A stretch of DNA of 64,000 nucleotides, taken from contig NZ_BOMZ01000091.1 in NCBI RefSeq assembly GCF_016862455.1, forward strand, positions 1 through 64,000. The letters are read 5' to 3'. Positions 18,884 through 29,352 of this stretch are shown piece after piece (position 1 is the first letter of the stretch; each line of letters begins with the position of its first letter). Source of the DNA: Actinoplanes utahensis. Its GTDB lineage: Bacteria; Actinomycetota; Actinomycetes; Mycobacteriales; Micromonosporaceae. A program made the translations under genes and the position numbers. The notes under the pieces were generated by a model. It saw only the letters and a program-made list of their open reading frames with translations. It did no database searches and was not told the DNA's origin.

Positions 18884-21028
18884 TCACGGATTCCCCTGAC
18901 TGTCGGCCGTGGCGCGTATCAACAGGACGCGATCGGGATACATTACCGGCATCCGCAGGCCGGAGGTGGCAAGCGCGCGCCCGGTCATCCGGACCCCCTC
19001 GGAGGTCGCCCAGGGAAGCGGGAAACCCCAGGCGAGGGCGTTGCCGTCGGGGACGTCGCCGGGTGGCTGCGGCCGTACGTGGTAGACCCGGTCATCGTCG
19101 AGGCCGGGCAGCGTCACCGTCCCGGGCGGGTAGGAGACGCTCGTCGCGGTGGTGGTCAGCGCGTACAGGGCGTCGGCGCCGGAGACCACCCCGGTCAGCT
19201 CGTACGCCGGGTCGGCCACGTCGGCGTGCACGAGTGTCCCGGTGTGCAGCAGCCCGCGCACCTGTTTGTAGAGCGCCACCCACTCGGCCAGCCGCGCGCG
19301 TTCCGCCGGTGTCGCCCTGGTCAGGTCCCATTCGATGCCGAGGTGTCCCCAGATCGCGGTGCCGGCCCGCATGTCGAGCGGCAGTTCCCGGTGGGTGGTG
19401 TGGGCGCGGCCGGCGCCGACGTGCGATCCGATCAACTCCAGGGGTACGAGCAGGCTCGTCCACCGCTGGATCGGCACCCGCTCGTGCGCGTCGATGCAGT
19501 CGGACGCCCAGATCCGGTCGGTCCGTTGCAGGATCTCCAGGTCGACCCGGCCACCTCCGGACGAGCACGATTCGATCTCCACTCCCGGATGGCGTTCCCG
19601 TAGCTCGTCCAGCAGCCGGTAGACGGCACGGGTCTGGTCGTGCACCCCGGCCCGTCCGGACGCGGGGTGGCCGGCGTCCACGAGGTCCCGGTTGTGGTCC
19701 CATTTCAGGTACGCGATGTCGTATTCGGTCAGCAACGCGTCGAGACGGTCGCGCAGGTGGGCGTACGTCGAAGGGTTGTGCAGGTCGAGGGCCTGCTGGG
19801 ACCGGGCCGGCGGCGGCAACCGGTCGCCGGCCGCCATCATCCAGTCCGGGTGGGCGCGCGCGAGATCCGAATCCGGATTGATCATCTCCGGTTCGACCCA
19901 CAGCCCGAACTCCATGCCGAGCCCGCGGACGACATCGATGATCGGTTTCAGTCCGTCCGGCCAGACGTCCGGCGACACCACCCAGTCGCCGAGCCCGGAC
20001 GTGTCGTCGCGCCGCGACCCGAACCATCCGTCGTCCAGCACGAACCGTTCCGCGCCGACCGATGCCGCGGCGGAGGCGAGCGCGGTGAGCCGGGACAGGT
20101 CGTGATCGAAATAGACGGCTTCCCACGTGTTGACCACGACCGGCCGGGGTGATCGCGGGTGCTGCGGCCGGGCTCGCAGGAACTCGTGGAACCGCCGGGA
20201 CACCGCGTCGAGGCCGTCCGCCCCGTACGCCGCGTAGATCCACGGTGTCGTGTAGCTCTCGCCCTCGGCCAGCCCGATCTCGCCGGGCATCAGCAGCTCG
20301 CCGCCCCCGAGCGCGGAATGCCCGTGATAGTTACGCTCCGCGATGGTCTGCGTGTTGCCGGAGAACGCCGTGTGCACGCCCCATACCTGCCCGTGCCGGT
20401 TGCCGAATCCGGGCGTGCCGGCGCACATCAGGTACGCGGAGTCGTACCCGGTCCGGCCGGTCCGGTTCTCCCGCACCCGCAGCCCGTGCGTGAACGCGGT
20501 CCGCTGCGGCGCGCGCTCCCGCAGGTGGTGCCCGGTGAAGTCGAGCAGCTCCGTGGTCCGTGCCGGCACCGGCAGGAACACCATCAGGTGGGTGAGCCAA
20601 TAGGTCCCCGGTGCGGTGCTGGTCAGCCTCGCCCGGGCCCGCAGGATCCCGGCGGGGTGCAACTCCAGGTCCACGGTCAGCTCCAGGCCCGCGGCCTGAT
20701 CGAAAGCCGTGATCCGTACGCGGGACGCGTCCCGGACGACATCGCGTAGCGTGAACGCGCTGGACCACGCCGTCCCGTCCCGATGCCCGGCCAGCCCCGG
20801 GAACCCGAGCCACCCGCCCGACTGTTCGGGAACCGGCGACACCCGCACCGGGGTGTCGGCGGAGAACCCGATCGGCTGCGGCGCCGCCGCCAGCGCGAGA
20901 TCGCCGAGCTGGTCGGTGGTCAGGTCACCGAGGGCCGCACCCCAGTGAACGATGGTCGGCAGCCCGGTTCCCCGGCAATCCAGCACGACACTGACTCCGG
21001 CTGCGCTGAGGTGTATCAGGGGCTGCAT
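18884..21028 (-). CDS. GH36 alpha-galactosidase
   Basis: A 714-residue glycoside hydrolase of family 36, removing alpha-1,6-galactose from galacto-oligosaccharides such as galactomannan fragments. The N-terminal beta-sandwich leads into a TIM barrel with VEPEMINPDSD, then the nucleophile D444 in LKWDHN and the acid/base D510 in the ASDCID motif. There is no signal peptide, so it acts inside the cell on imported sugars. ATG 21028 has GGAGG five bases ahead; a longer open frame upstream is antisense to the GH2 gene and is ignored. Divergent from the beta-mannosidase. Confidence 0.93.
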   Translation of the reverse strand: MQPLIHLSAAGVSVVLDCRGTGLPTIVHWGAALGDLTTDQLGDLALAAAPQPIGFSADTPVRVSPVPEQSGGWLGFPGLAGHRDGTAWSSAFTLRDVVRDASRVRITAFDQAAGLELTVDLELHPAGILRARARLTSTAPGTYWLTHLMVFLPVPARTTELLDFTGHHLRERAPQRTAFTHGLRVRENRTGRTGYDSAYLMCAGTPGFGNRHGQVWGVHTAFSGNTQTIAERNYHGHSALGGGELLMPGEIGLAEGESYTTPWIYAAYGADGLDAVSRRFHEFLRARPQHPRSPRPVVVNTWEAVYFDHDLSRLTALASAAASVGAERFVLDDGWFGSRRDDTSGLGDWVVSPDVWPDGLKPIIDVVRGLGMEFGLWVEPEMINPDSDLARAHPDWMMAAGDRLPPPARSQQALDLHNPSTYAHLRDRLDALLTEYDIAYLKWDHNRDLVDAGHPASGRAGVHDQTRAVYRLLDELRERHPGVEIESCSSGGGRVDLEILQRTDRIWASDCIDAHERVPIQRWTSLLVPLELIGSHVGAGRAHTTHRELPLDMRAGTAIWGHLGIEWDLTRATPAERARLAEWVALYKQVRGLLHTGTLVHADVADPAYELTGVVSGADALYALTTTATSVSYPPGTVTLPGLDDDRVYHVRPQPPGDVPDGNALAWGFPLPWATSEGVRMTGRALATSGLRMPVMYPDRVLLIRATADSQGNP

Positions 21029-21049
21029 CGGGCCTCCGCTTCCACTGCG

Positions 21050-21079
21050 TTGACGGACTTCGTTCAGTAGCTTAAGAAT
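21050..21079 (+). promoter_or_regulatory. Promoter of the beta-mannosidase gene
   Basis: TTGACG (21050-21055), 17 bases, then TAAGAA (21073-21078). The -10 overlaps the palindrome CTTAAG (21071-21076), which shares its core with the CTTAA half-site of the ABC operon operator at 4003-4017. It lies in the 102-base divergent gap between the GH36 and GH2 genes. Confidence 0.5.
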
Positions 21080-21130
21080 GTGGATGCCCAGCCCGCCAGC
21101 AGGAATCGCCCGACAGGAGCGCCGCCCGCC

Positions 21131-23575
21131 ATGCTCAGGACTGACCTTCACGACGGCTGGACCGTCCGGGCCACCGGCGGACCGGTCCCCGCCGGGATCG
21201 CCGGGCAGGCGCTGCCCGCCATCGTGCCCGGCACGGTCCACACCGACCTGCTCGCCGCCGGGCTGATCCCCGACCCCTACCTGGGCACGAACGAGACCGC
21301 CCTGGCCTGGTTCCACCGCACCTCGTGGCGCTACGACACCACGGTCAGCGCCGCTCCGGCCGCCCCCGGCGAGCGCGTCGACCTGGTCTTCGACGGCCTG
21401 GACACGGTCGCGACGATCGAGCTGGACGGGGTCGAGATCGGGCGGACCGCGAACATGCACCGCGGCTACCGGTTCGACGTGCGGGAGCTGCTGCACGACG
21501 GGCCGATGCCGCTGACCGTGCACTTCGCGTCCGCCCTGGAGTACGCCGAGCAGGTCGAGCGGCAGGTCGGCAGCCGCCCCCGGCCGTATCCGCACCCGTT
21601 CAACGCGGTCCGCAAGATGGCCTGCTCGTTCGGCTGGGACTGGGGTCCCGACCTGCAGACCGCCGGCATCTGGAAGGGCGTGCGCCTGGAACGCTGGCAC
21701 ACCGCACGGCTCGCCGCCGTCCGGCCGCTGGCGACCCGGGACCGGCTCACCGTCCACGTCGAGGTGGAGCGCGCGTCCGGCGTACCCCTCACGGTCGAAG
21801 TCACCGTCGGTGACCGGACCGCCCACCTGGACCTCGCCGGCGACCGCGGCGTCGTGGAGATCGACGTGCCGGGCGCGCCGCTGTGGTGGCCCGCCGGGTA
21901 CGGGGACCAGCCCCTCGTGCCGGTGACCGTGCGGCTCCTGGCGGACGGCGAGACCCTGGACGAGCACCACAGCCGGGTCGGGTTCCGGGACGTGCGGCTC
22001 GACGAGAGCCCCGACGAGCACGGCACGAGGTTCACGCTGTCGGTGAACGGGCAGCAGATCTTCGTGCTCGGGCTCAACTGGATCCCCGAGGACCACCTGC
22101 TCACCCGGATCACCCGGGAACGTCTGGAAGCCGCCGTGGACCGGGCCGTCGCCGCCAACACCAACCTGCTGCGCGTCTGGGGCGGCGGCATCTGGGAGTC
22201 CGGCGACTTCTACGACGTGTGCGACGAGCGCGGCGTGCTGGTCTGGCAGGACTTCCCGCTCGCCTGCGCGGCGTACGCCGAGGAGGAGCCGCTCCGGTCG
22301 GAGATCCTCGCCGAGGCCCGGGAGAACATCACCCGGCTCACCCCGCACCCGTCGCTGATCCTGTGGAACGGCGGCAACGAGAACATCTGGGGCCACGAGG
22401 ACTGGCAGTGGAAGGAGCAGCTCGACGGCGCGACCTGGGGCGCCCGCTACTACTACGAGGACTTCCCGGCGCTGCTCGCCGAACTCGACCCGACCCGGCC
22501 GTACCACCCGGGCAGCCCGTCCAGTCCCGGCTTCGACCCGGCCGACGTGCACCCCAACGACGACCGGCACGGCACCCGCCACGAATGGGAGGCGTGGAAC
22601 CGGGAGGACTACACGTTCCACGACGAGTTCGTGCCCCGGTTCTGCTCCGAGTTCGGCTGGCAGGCGCCGCCCGCCTGGTCCACGCTGGTCGCCACCATCG
22701 AGCCGGGTGACCTGCGCAAGGATGCGGCGGCGTTCCTGTTGCACCAGAAGGCCGAGGACGGCAACGGCAAACTCGACCGGGGACTCGCCCACCACATGCC
22801 GGTTCCGGAGGACTTCGCGGCGTGGCACTGGGCGACCCAGCTCAACCAGGCTAGGGCGACGGCGTACGCGATCGGGCATCTCCGCTCGCACGCCCCGCGC
22901 ACCATGGGCAGCATCCTGTGGCAGCTCAACGACTGCTGGCCGGTCACCTCGTGGGCCGTCGTCGACGGCGCCGGGCGGCTCAAACCGGCGTGGTACGCGC
23001 TGCGGGCCGCGTACGCGCCGCGGGTGCTGACCTTCCAGAAGCGCGGCGACCGCACCGTCCTCGCCGCGATCAACGACAGCGACCAGCCGTGGCGTGGCAG
23101 CGTCCGGCTGCGGCGGGTGTGCTTCGACGGCACCGGACTCGCCGCCGGCGGCATCGACGTGGACGTCCCGGCCCGTTCCGTCGTCCTGTTCGACCTCGAT
23201 CCCGAACTGCTCGCCGTCGCCCAGCCGGACCGCGAGGTGCTGGTCGCCGACCTGGGCGGGCAGCGCGCCACCCACCTGTTCGCCGAGGACTTCGACCTGG
23301 CCTACGATCCCGCGGCGGTCCGGGCGCACGCCGTCCGCACCGAGGGCGGATACTCGATCACCGTGACCGCCGCATCGTTCGCCCGGGACGTGGCAGTGCT
23401 CGCCGACCGGGTCGCCCCCGACGCCGTCGCCGACAGCATGCTCGTCGACCTGCTGCCCGGGGAGACCCACACGTTCACGGTGACCACCACGGCGACCGTC
23501 GGCGGCGAGGAGTTCACCGCGCCCGAGGTGCTGCGCTCGGCGAACTCGCTGGCCCTGCCGGCGAAGGTGGGCTGA
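21131..23575 (+). CDS. GH2 beta-mannosidase
   Basis: An 814-residue family 2 glycoside hydrolase of the beta-mannosidase subgroup, cleaving beta-1,4-mannose from the non-reducing end of manno-oligosaccharides. It has the N-terminal jelly-roll, Ig-like domain and TIM barrel, with acid/base E417 in WNGGNEN and nucleophile E507 in CSEFGWQ, plus a C-terminal beta domain. No signal peptide. ATG 21131 is used; AGGAG lies 11 bases ahead, a little far, and an in-frame GTG exists at 21080. The pairing with an alpha-galactosidase indicates galactomannan use. The headless LacI gene follows directly. Confidence 0.93.
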   Translation: MLRTDLHDGWTVRATGGPVPAGIAGQALPAIVPGTVHTDLLAAGLIPDPYLGTNETALAWFHRTSWRYDTTVSAAPAAPGERVDLVFDGLDTVATIELDGVEIGRTANMHRGYRFDVRELLHDGPMPLTVHFASALEYAEQVERQVGSRPRPYPHPFNAVRKMACSFGWDWGPDLQTAGIWKGVRLERWHTARLAAVRPLATRDRLTVHVEVERASGVPLTVEVTVGDRTAHLDLAGDRGVVEIDVPGAPLWWPAGYGDQPLVPVTVRLLADGETLDEHHSRVGFRDVRLDESPDEHGTRFTLSVNGQQIFVLGLNWIPEDHLLTRITRERLEAAVDRAVAANTNLLRVWGGGIWESGDFYDVCDERGVLVWQDFPLACAAYAEEEPLRSEILAEARENITRLTPHPSLILWNGGNENIWGHEDWQWKEQLDGATWGARYYYEDFPALLAELDPTRPYHPGSPSSPGFDPADVHPNDDRHGTRHEWEAWNREDYTFHDEFVPRFCSEFGWQAPPAWSTLVATIEPGDLRKDAAAFLLHQKAEDGNGKLDRGLAHHMPVPEDFAAWHWATQLNQARATAYAIGHLRSHAPRTMGSILWQLNDCWPVTSWAVVDGAGRLKPAWYALRAAYAPRVLTFQKRGDRTVLAAINDSDQPWRGSVRLRRVCFDGTGLAAGGIDVDVPARSVVLFDLDPELLAVAQPDREVLVADLGGQRATHLFAEDFDLAYDPAAVRAHAVRTEGGYSITVTAASFARDVAVLADRVAPDAVADSMLVDLLPGETHTFTVTTTATVGGEEFTAPEVLRSANSLALPAKVG

Positions 23576-23576
23576 C

Positions 23577-24407
23577 GTGCCGGACCCGGGCGGCCTGATC
23601 GGGCTGGTGCTCGCGGGCAGCGCCGCCCGGGTCGGTGTCGAGCCGTTCTTCATGGAGTTGATCGCCGGGATGGAGCAGGAGCTGGCCCCGCACGGGGTGA
23701 ACGTGCTGCTCCTGGTCGTGCCGGACCTCGACACCGAACTCGCCACCTACCGGCGCTGGGCCGGCGACCACACGGTCCGCGCCGTCGTCGTGGTCAACCT
23801 GGTCCACGACGACGTCCGCCCGGCCCGCCTCGCCGAGATCGGGCTGCCCGCGGTGCTGGCCGGCCGCTGTGACGCCCCGTCCTTCGCCCGGGTGGTCACC
23901 GACGACGCCGGCGCGATGACCGCCGCCGTGCGGATGCTGTCCGCCCTCGGCCACCGGGTGATCGGCCGGGTCAGCGGCCCCGCCGACCTGGTGCACACCG
24001 CCGAACGGACCGCCGCCATGCACGCCGCCGCCGCATCCTGCGACGTGCGGGTGCACATCGTCGAGGGCGACTACAGCGCCGAGGCGGGCATCCTCGGCAT
24101 CCAGGAGCTGCTCGGCGCGGACCCGGCGCCGACCGCCGTCGTCTTCGACAACGACGTGATGGCCGTCGCGGCGCTCCGGTCCGGCGTGCGGGTCCCGTCG
24201 CAGGTCAGCATGCTGGTGTACGACGACTCGCCGCTCTGCGAGCTGGCCGTGCCACCGCTGTCGGCGCTCAGCATCGACGTCCACGAGCATGGCGTCACCC
24301 TGGCCCGCGCGGTCCTGGACACCCTGGACGGCGCGGCGCCCGCCGAACACCCCGGCCCGCCGATCCGCGTCCTGGAGCGCGCGAGCACCGGCCCGGCGCC
24401 CGCATAG
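23577..24407 (+). CDS. LacI-type periplasmic-binding sensor protein without HTH
   Basis: A 276-residue protein matching the effector-binding half of LacI/GalR regulators: IGLVLAGS at the start of the first lobe, the ALGHRVIGRVSG segment, the TAVVFDNDVMAVAALR hinge region, and the VPSQVSMLVYDDSPL motif. The usual 55-60 residue N-terminal helix-turn-helix and hinge are missing: GTG 23577 follows the beta-mannosidase stop by one base, and upstream sequence in this frame belongs to that gene. It has no signal peptide. It might bind a sugar and act on another regulator, but its role is open. Confidence 0.75.
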   Translation: MPDPGGLIGLVLAGSAARVGVEPFFMELIAGMEQELAPHGVNVLLLVVPDLDTELATYRRWAGDHTVRAVVVVNLVHDDVRPARLAEIGLPAVLAGRCDAPSFARVVTDDAGAMTAAVRMLSALGHRVIGRVSGPADLVHTAERTAAMHAAAASCDVRVHIVEGDYSAEAGILGIQELLGADPAPTAVVFDNDVMAVAALRSGVRVPSQVSMLVYDDSPLCELAVPPLSALSIDVHEHGVTLARAVLDTLDGAAPAEHPGPPIRVLERASTGPAPA

Positions 24408-24422
24408 CGCCGACCGCGAACG

Positions 24423-25616
24423 TCAGGTGCACGCGTGAGTCGACGGTGTCCCCGGATCGTGCGCGCGCTGAGGGTTGTGCCAGTCGTGGATGGCCGGGCC
24501 GAGGAATGGTTGCAGGTTCTCGCCGTAGGCGTCCCCGAAACCGTCATTGGCGCTCAAGAACTGGTTGATGAGGTCCGTGAGCGCCGCGCAGATCTTCGGA
24601 TGACCATTCTTGATCGCAATTCCGTACTCTTGTCTGTCGTCGGCGCGCAGCTTCACTCCGGACGGAGGTGGGCCGGGGTCCAGGACGTTGCCCTGTGCAT
24701 CCTTCTTGGCGGGCGGGTAGTCGTTTCCATCGGTGACCGGAATGTTGCTGTTGAACGTGCGGAGGATGCTCCAGTCGGAAGCCACGTACACGGTGTCAGA
24801 ATTACTCTGCTGGAAGTCGTGAAGGCATTCCAGTGTTGTTTCCCGCTCGTAGACGCCGGCGAACTTCTCGCCCAGGAACTGGCGGCTGAACTGGCCTGCC
24901 GCGCCGACTCCGGTGGTGTTCTTCGCTTGGCAGACTCTCGCAATCTTCGGTGACACGCCGGACTTCGTCGAGTTCTTCCACACGCCGGTGGTGTCGATGT
25001 AGTACGGCCCGGCCATGTCGACTTTGCCGGCTCGATCGGCGTTCATCGTGAAGGTGGCGATGATGAGGTCCACCGGCGGTGTGTCGGCCGTGCCCTCGTC
25101 GAGCATGGTGATCTTGTTCTTCCCGTCCACGTGCACGGGCGTCCAGTCGGTCTTCTTGTGCCGGGCGATGAAGGACGCCAGCTGATCATCGAACCCGCGC
25201 GACCCGTTCCTGCTCCATCCGTTCAGGCTGCCGGTGATCCCGATCCTCAGTTTCCGGCTGAAGAACTTGTCCGGGTCGTCGTCGCTGAATTGGTGGTATG
25301 GCGGAGGGTGGACGAGCACTCCGCCGGCCATTGCGAGAACCGGGATCAGCAGGAAACATGTTTCGACGACGATGTATCGCCGGGAGGGAGGGGCCGCCGC
25401 CCTTCTGCTCAGAATCGTGGCGACCACGGCCGCGATCGCGGTAACGGCCGGAACCAGCCAGGCGAGAGTCGCCGTCGTGTCCCGGTCGACGAAGGAGATG
25501 TAGCCGGCCAGGCCGAGTGAAACAGTGATCGCCATTGCCCACACAGTCGGCCTCAGTATTTTGAAATCACTGGCCGTGCCGTCCGGGGTGCTCGTCTGGG
25601 TGGGGGCTGAATGCAC
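24423..25616 (-). CDS. Membrane-anchored solute-binding protein, family 3-like
   Basis: A 397-residue protein with three N-terminal hydrophobic segments (about residues 25-45, 50-72 and 82-102) followed by an extracytoplasmic domain that resembles family 3 amino-acid binding proteins ([56 protein letters not shown]). GTG 25616 is preferred to the TTG at 25625 because TAGATT plus seven bases precedes it, the leaderless pattern. No permease or ATPase adjoins, so it may serve as a sensor. Base composition is less GC-rich than the neighbours, a possible sign of transfer. Confidence 0.7.
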   Translation of the reverse strand: MHSAPTQTSTPDGTASDFKILRPTVWAMAITVSLGLAGYISFVDRDTTATLAWLVPAVTAIAAVVATILSRRAAAPPSRRYIVVETCFLLIPVLAMAGGVLVHPPPYHQFSDDDPDKFFSRKLRIGITGSLNGWSRNGSRGFDDQLASFIARHKKTDWTPVHVDGKNKITMLDEGTADTPPVDLIIATFTMNADRAGKVDMAGPYYIDTTGVWKNSTKSGVSPKIARVCQAKNTTGVGAAGQFSRQFLGEKFAGVYERETTLECLHDFQQSNSDTVYVASDWSILRTFNSNIPVTDGNDYPPAKKDAQGNVLDPGPPPSGVKLRADDRQEYGIAIKNGHPKICAALTDLINQFLSANDGFGDAYGENLQPFLGPAIHDWHNPQRAHDPGTPSTHACT

Positions 25617-25766
25617 AGTGCGCAATCTAATCTCGTCCTACCTCCCGGCAAAGCGGGCAGCGACTCGTTCATCCTTTCGCGGTGGCTGGCGGCAAGGTTC
25701 GCCCCTTTTGTGAGAATTTCGATTCACAAATATCATTCGGAGGGCTGTGGAAAGGCGAAAGCCTCG

Positions 25767-26009
25767 GTGGAAACCGTTCCGAACGGGCCGCCGTGGATCG
25801 CCGACGCGACCGACCGCACCTTCACCGACGTCGCCGAGCGCTCCCCGATGCCGGTGCTCGTCGACTTCTGGGCCCCGTGGTGCGGCCCGTGCCGCCGGGT
25901 CACCCCGGCGCTGGAGCGCGTCGCGCGCGACCTCGCCGGCCGCGTCAAGCTGGTCAAGGTCAACGTTCCGTCCCGCGTCGCACCCGGCTTCGATGCGCTT
26001 CTGGCCTGA
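25767..26009 (+). pseudogene. Thioredoxin fragment, C-terminally truncated
   Basis: The 80-residue product carries a good thioredoxin N-terminal half: [20 protein letters not shown] with the WCGPC active site. It stops after [20 protein letters not shown], where full thioredoxins continue with the cis-proline loop and two more strands. The other two frames downstream do not restore this part. It is a probable pseudogene. GTG 25767 is the likely start; an open frame extends further upstream but without similarity. Confidence 0.6.
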
Positions 26010-27412
<1,403 letters not shown>

Positions 27413-27413
<1 letters not shown>

Positions 27414-28585
27414 TGGCGCACTATCAGCGGGCCGGCAGCGTCCCCCCGAAGCGGCACACCCAGCACCGGGACCCGGACGGGAAGTTGTACTACGAGGAGC
27501 TGATGGGGGAGGAGGGCTTCTCCTCCGACTCGTCGCTGCTGTACCACCGGCATGTGCCGTCGGCGGTGACCGGGGCGCGGATCTGGCAGATGCCGGACCA
27601 GAGCACCGAGGCGAACCTGCCGCTGCTGCCCCGGCACCTGAAGCTGCACACGCTCTTCGACGGCGAGGAGTGGAAGTCGTGCGACGCGGTCCGGGACCGG
27701 CGGCTGGTGCTGGGTAACGACGACGTGCGGATCAGCTACGTGGTGGCGGGGGCGGAGTCGCCGCTGTACCGGAACGCGACCGGGGACGAGTGTGTCTACG
27801 TCGAGGCGGGCAGCGGCACGGTCGAGACGGTCTTCGGTGATCTGGTGGTGGGGCCGGGTGATTACGTGATCATCCCGCGGGCCACCACGCACCGGTGGGT
27901 GCCGGACGACGCGCTGCGGCTGTACGTCATCGAGAGCAACGGGCACATCGCGCCGCCGAAGCGGTACCTGTCCCGGTACGGCCAGTTCCTCGAGCACGCG
28001 CCGTATTGTGAACGCGATCTGCGTACCCCCTCAGATCCCCGGATCGTCGAGGACCAGGACGTCGAGGTCTACATCAGGCATCGCGCGGGCGGGACCGTGC
28101 ACGTGCTGCCGCATCACCCGTTCGACGTGGTCGGCTGGGACGGGTGCCTGTACCCGTACGCGTTCAACATCGCCGACTTCGAGCCGATCACCGGCCGGGT
28201 GCACCAGCCGCCGCCGGTGCACCAGGTCTTCGAGGGTCCCAACTTCGTGATCTGCAACTTCGTGCCGCGGAAGGTGGACTACCACCCGCTGTCCGTGCCG
28301 GTGCCGTACTACCACTCCAACGTCGACAGCGACGAGGTGATGTTCTACGTCGGCGGCGACTACGAGGCGCGCAAGGGTTCCGGGATCAACGTCGGGTCGG
28401 TGTCGCTGCACCCGGGCGGCTATCCGCACGGGCCGCAGCCGGCGGCGATCGAGGCGAGCCTCGGCGCGGAGCGGTTCGACGAGCTGGCGGTCATGGTGGA
28501 CACGTTCCGGCCGCTCGGACTCGGGGAGGCGGGCCGGGTCTGTGACGACGGCGTGTACGCCTGGACCTGGGCGCGGCGCTCGTGA
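27413..28585 (+). CDS. hmgA: Homogentisate 1,2-dioxygenase
   Basis: A 390-residue cupin-fold iron dioxygenase that opens the homogentisate ring to maleylacetoacetate. Family segments seen include the first cupin with GDECVYVEAGSG and the C-terminal metal-site region PYYHSNVDSDEVMFYVGG with HPGGYPHGPQP. It is somewhat shorter than the roughly 440 residues of human or Pseudomonas enzymes, as is usual in actinobacteria. ATG 27413 overlaps the hpd stop, and its own stop overlaps the next gene. Confidence 0.94.
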
Positions 28586-29352
28586 ACCCGCTGTTCGCCG
28601 GCCTCTTCGATGATGCGGCGATCTTCCCGCCGGGCGATCTGCCGATACCGGACGCGGTCAAGGCGCACCGGGAGCGGCAGGGTTCGGCGCTCGCGCCGCT
28701 GCTGGGGCCGTTCGTGTGCCCGCTCGCCCGGTTCGGGGAACTGACCGAGGCGGTCGCCGGTGGGCCGAAGCTGGCGGTCTCGCTCATCCTGGCGTCGCCG
28801 GAGGACGAGCCGCCCGCGGATCCGGCGGTGGACGTCGTCGCCGTCGAGTTCCCCGGCGTGCCCGCCGTGGCGGCCGGGACGCTCCCGGCGTACGCCGAGA
28901 TCCCCTGCGGGGAGGTGACCGCGACGCGCCTCGCCGCCGTACGCGATGCCGGCGTGCGATTGAAGATCAGGACCGGTGGGGTACGGGCGGACGCGTTCCC
29001 CGCCGAGCCCGAGCTGGCCCGCGCGCTGTGGTCGGCGGTCCGTGCGGGGGTGGCGTTCAAGCTGACCGCGGGCCTGCACGACCCGATCCGCCACCGTGAC
29101 CCGCTGACCGGTTTCGAGCACCACGGCTTCCTGAACGTCATGCTCGCCACCGCCCGCGCCGTGCAGGGTTACGACATCGAACGGGCCCTCGCCGATCAGG
29201 ACGGGGAACGGGTCGCGTCCGCGGTCGCCGGCCTGGACGAGGTCCTGGTGAAGGCGGTTCGGCGGCATTTCGTCAGTTTCGGAACGTGCAGCGTCGCGGA
29301 GCCGGTCGCCGGTCTGCTGCGCTACCGACTTCTCCCGGAGGAACTACGGTGA
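28582..29352 (+). CDS. Unknown protein of the homogentisate operon
   Basis: A 256-residue cytoplasmic protein with no recognised domain. It sits between hmgA and fahA with GTGA overlaps on both sides, so it is made with the pathway enzymes. Alternating hydrophobic strands and helices (VSLILASP, VDVVAVEFPGV, VRLKIRTGG, VAFKLTAGLHDPIRH, HHGFLNVMLATARAV) suggest an alpha/beta barrel. Charged residues near strand ends (KIRTGG, KLTAGLHDP) could form an active site. No maleylacetoacetate isomerase is visible in the operon, so a role at this step is one inference; it could equally be accessory. Confidence 0.75.
   Translation: MNPLFAGLFDDAAIFPPGDLPIPDAVKAHRERQGSALAPLLGPFVCPLARFGELTEAVAGGPKLAVSLILASPEDEPPADPAVDVVAVEFPGVPAVAAGTLPAYAEIPCGEVTATRLAAVRDAGVRLKIRTGGVRADAFPAEPELARALWSAVRAGVAFKLTAGLHDPIRHRDPLTGFEHHGFLNVMLATARAVQGYDIERALADQDGERVASAVAGLDEVLVKAVRRHFVSFGTCSVAEPVAGLLRYRLLPEELR

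Noticed and set aside
17680-19881. Plus-strand frame of 733 codons
   Set aside because: It is antisense to the ROK and GH36 genes, Gly/Arg-rich and without similarity.
18884-23746. Very long minus-strand open frame of more than 1600 codons
   Set aside because: Only 18884-21028 (GH36) is real; the rest is antisense to the GH2 gene, an effect of high third-position GC.
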